From positions 1-64,000 of the forward strand of contig JAIXYP010000037.1 in the NCBI GenBank assembly GCA_027490155.1: a DNA stretch of 64,000 nt, in the 5' to 3' direction. Numbering within the stretch: the stretch's first letter is position 1; each line of letters starts with the position of its first letter. The notes under the pieces are model-generated. The model had not been told where the DNA came from and did not search any database. It saw nothing but the letters and a program-made list of their open reading frames with translations. This DNA comes from Cytophagaceae bacterium. Lineage in GTDB: Bacteria > Bacteroidota > Bacteroidia > Cytophagales > Flexibacteraceae. The translations under genes were made by a program, and so were the position numbers. Below, one piece after another: positions 62,787-64,000 of this stretch.

Positions 62787-64000
62787 ATGAGTAGCCAACT
62801 AAAAGTCGCTGATAGCACCCACGACCCCAATGTATATGCCGAGCTCATCACGATTGGGGATGAGATATTGTTCGGTCAGATTGTCAACACCAATGCCCAG
62901 TGGATGGGCGTGGAGCTGAGCAACGTCGGGATTCGTGTTAGGAGGCATACCTCCGTAGGTGATAAGGAATCAGAGATCATTGCTGCCTTGACCGAGGCTG
63001 CGCAACGTGCCCATATTGTGCTTATCACTGGTGGGCTAGGACCTACTAAGGATGACATTACAAAGTACACCCTTGCCGCATGGTTTGATAGCCCAATGGC
63101 TGAAAACCCAGATGCCCTCGCGCATCTAGAGGCCTTACTCGCTAGGCGGGGCCGCACCCTTAATGACCTGAATAGGCAACAGGCCAACCAACCCACCAAG
63201 GCAACCTATATACATAATGCCATCGGTACGGCACCTGGGATGTGGTTTGACCTGCCCAAAGGGGATAAAGCCGCCCACGATATGGTGTTTGTCTCGATGC
63301 CTGGCGTGCCAGCGGAGATGAAAAAGATGATGCGGGACATCATTATACCAAAGCTGGTTGCACGATTTGATCCACCTATCATCATCCATAAAATTATCAG
63401 GACGATCGGGATGGCAGAATCCAACCTTGCCGAGCTGATCGAAAGTTGGGAGAACGCCCTGCCTGCCAATGTGTCTTTGGCCTATTTACCAAGTTTCGGA
63501 CAGGTCAAACTGCGTCTTACCGGCACCGGTACCAATGCTACTGAACTCTTGGCAATCCTTAACGAGCAAGCCGAATTGGTCTTACCCTTGATTAGGGATT
63601 ATGTCTATGGATTCGATCAGGACGAACTCGAGAAAGTAATCGGCCGTCTGTTGCAAGAGCGCAATGCCACGCTTGCTACCGCCGAAAGTTTCACTGGTGG
63701 ATCTATTTCACAGCTGATCACCGCAATTCCAGGCAGTAGCGGCTACTTCCTAGGTGGGGTAGTGGCCTATGATAATGAGGTCAAGATCAATACCCTGGGG
63801 GTGGACCGTCAGCTAATTATTAATCATGGTGCTGTTTCTCCGGAGGTTGCAGAGGCAATGGCTGTCGGGGTCCAGCGCGCTACTGGGGCTACTTATGCCA
63901 TCTCTACTACTGGTATTGCTGGCCCTGGTGGAGGTACAGAGGCCAAACCTGTTGGGTTGGTGTATTCGGCAGTAGCTTATCCTGGTGGTGTCTTTAGTGT
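62787..64000 (+). CDS. cinA: CinA family protein (competence/damage-inducible, NMN deamidase domain), 3' end beyond window
   Basis: The frame is open from the ATG at 62787 to the right edge, so at least 404 residues are present and only the C terminus is missing. The N-terminal MoCF-like domain shows ELITIGDEILFGQIVNTNAQ and LITGGLGPTKDDIT. The C-terminal CinA domain shows LATAESFTGGSISQLI, PGSSGYFLGGVVAYDNEVK and STTGIAGPGGGTEAKPVG, the site of nicotinamide mononucleotide deamidation in PncC-type members. Family length is about 415-420, so roughly ten to fifteen residues are lost. A C9 tract lies just before the start. Confidence 0.93.
   Translation, partial: MSSQLKVADSTHDPNVYAELITIGDEILFGQIVNTNAQWMGVELSNVGIRVRRHTSVGDKESEIIAALTEAAQRAHIVLITGGLGPTKDDITKYTLAAWFDSPMAENPDALAHLEALLARRGRTLNDLNRQQANQPTKATYIHNAIGTAPGMWFDLPKGDKAAHDMVFVSMPGVPAEMKKMMRDIIIPKLVARFDPPIIIHKIIRTIGMAESNLAELIESWENALPANVSLAYLPSFGQVKLRLTGTGTNATELLAILNEQAELVLPLIRDYVYGFDQDELEKVIGRLLQERNATLATAESFTGGSISQLITAIPGSSGYFLGGVVAYDNEVKINTLGVDRQLIINHGAVSPEVAEAMAVGVQRATGATYAISTTGIAGPGGGTEAKPVGLVYSAVAYPGGVFS

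Noticed and set aside
1-64000. CRISPR array, insertion sequence, integrase or attachment site
   Set aside because: None was found on reading both strands; repeats present are terminator hairpins and protein-coding repeats.

Overview
The window reads as chromosomal DNA of a member of the Bacteroidota. Evidence: type IX secretion (T9SS) style C-terminal sorting domains on several secreted proteins, a TonB-dependent receptor with a CarboxypepD_reg domain next to a PorV/PorQ-family barrel, DUF2723, DUF4421 and DUF5686 family proteins, a group II GGGP synthase, and promoters of the Bacteroidota type (TTG, 18-20 nt, TAnnTTTG). No IS element, prophage, plasmid gene or CRISPR array was seen. I cannot place it below phylum with confidence; a Chitinophagales/Saprospirales/Sphingobacteriales-like lineage is a guess.

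Layout. 1-6.7 kb: 3' part of a giant Thr/Asn/Gly-rich surface protein. 6.8-12 kb: queE (minus), then a plus-strand run of a GT2 glycosyltransferase, a Wzy-like polymerase/ligase, purM and ispE. 12-20 kb (minus): 3-hydroxyacyl-CoA dehydrogenase, alaA, lepB, a DUF5686 outer-membrane protein and a secreted beta-propeller-like protein. 20-23 kb (minus): pnp and rpsO, each with its own promoter. 23.5-26.5 kb (plus): a T9SS-type secreted protein, hutI and tRNA-Cys. 26.7-32.6 kb: two proteins of unknown function, then a minus-strand pair, a secreted beta-propeller/azurin fusion and a DUF1080+PA14-like protein. 32.8-36.3 kb (plus): a holin-family/YqjE-like membrane protein, a small membrane/coiled-coil protein, a GGGP synthase overlapping it by 47 nt, and a LamG-type secreted protein. 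36.4-37.9 kb (minus): pyrH-frr. 38-43.2 kb: hemL, a DedA protein, DUF4421, a polyprenyl diphosphate synthase and the RNase P RNA. 43.5-49 kb: DUF2723 membrane protein, FemAB-like protein, and greA-HIT. 49.2-58.9 kb: one minus-strand operon of TonB receptor, 1477-aa secreted protein and PorV/PorQ barrel. 59-64 kb: a 2-hydroxyacid dehydrogenase, a DagK-type lipid kinase, a DUF2723-like membrane protein and cinA, cut by the right edge.

Themes. Much of the coding capacity serves the cell envelope: secreted T9SS-type cargo, outer-membrane barrels, signal peptidase, lipid kinase, DedA and O-antigen-like synthesis. Isoprenoid and ether-lipid functions appear three times (ispE, polyprenyl synthase, GGGP synthase). 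Housekeeping genes (pnp, rpsO, pyrH, frr, greA, purM, hemL, rnpB) are scattered between them. Most transcription units end in long, near-perfect hairpins.

The most interesting candidates are the propeller/azurin plus DUF1080/PA14 pair, the GGGP synthase overlapping a small membrane-protein gene, the TonB/secreted/PorV operon with an intercistronic hairpin, and queE, whose promoter sits so close to the start that the mRNA should be leaderless.
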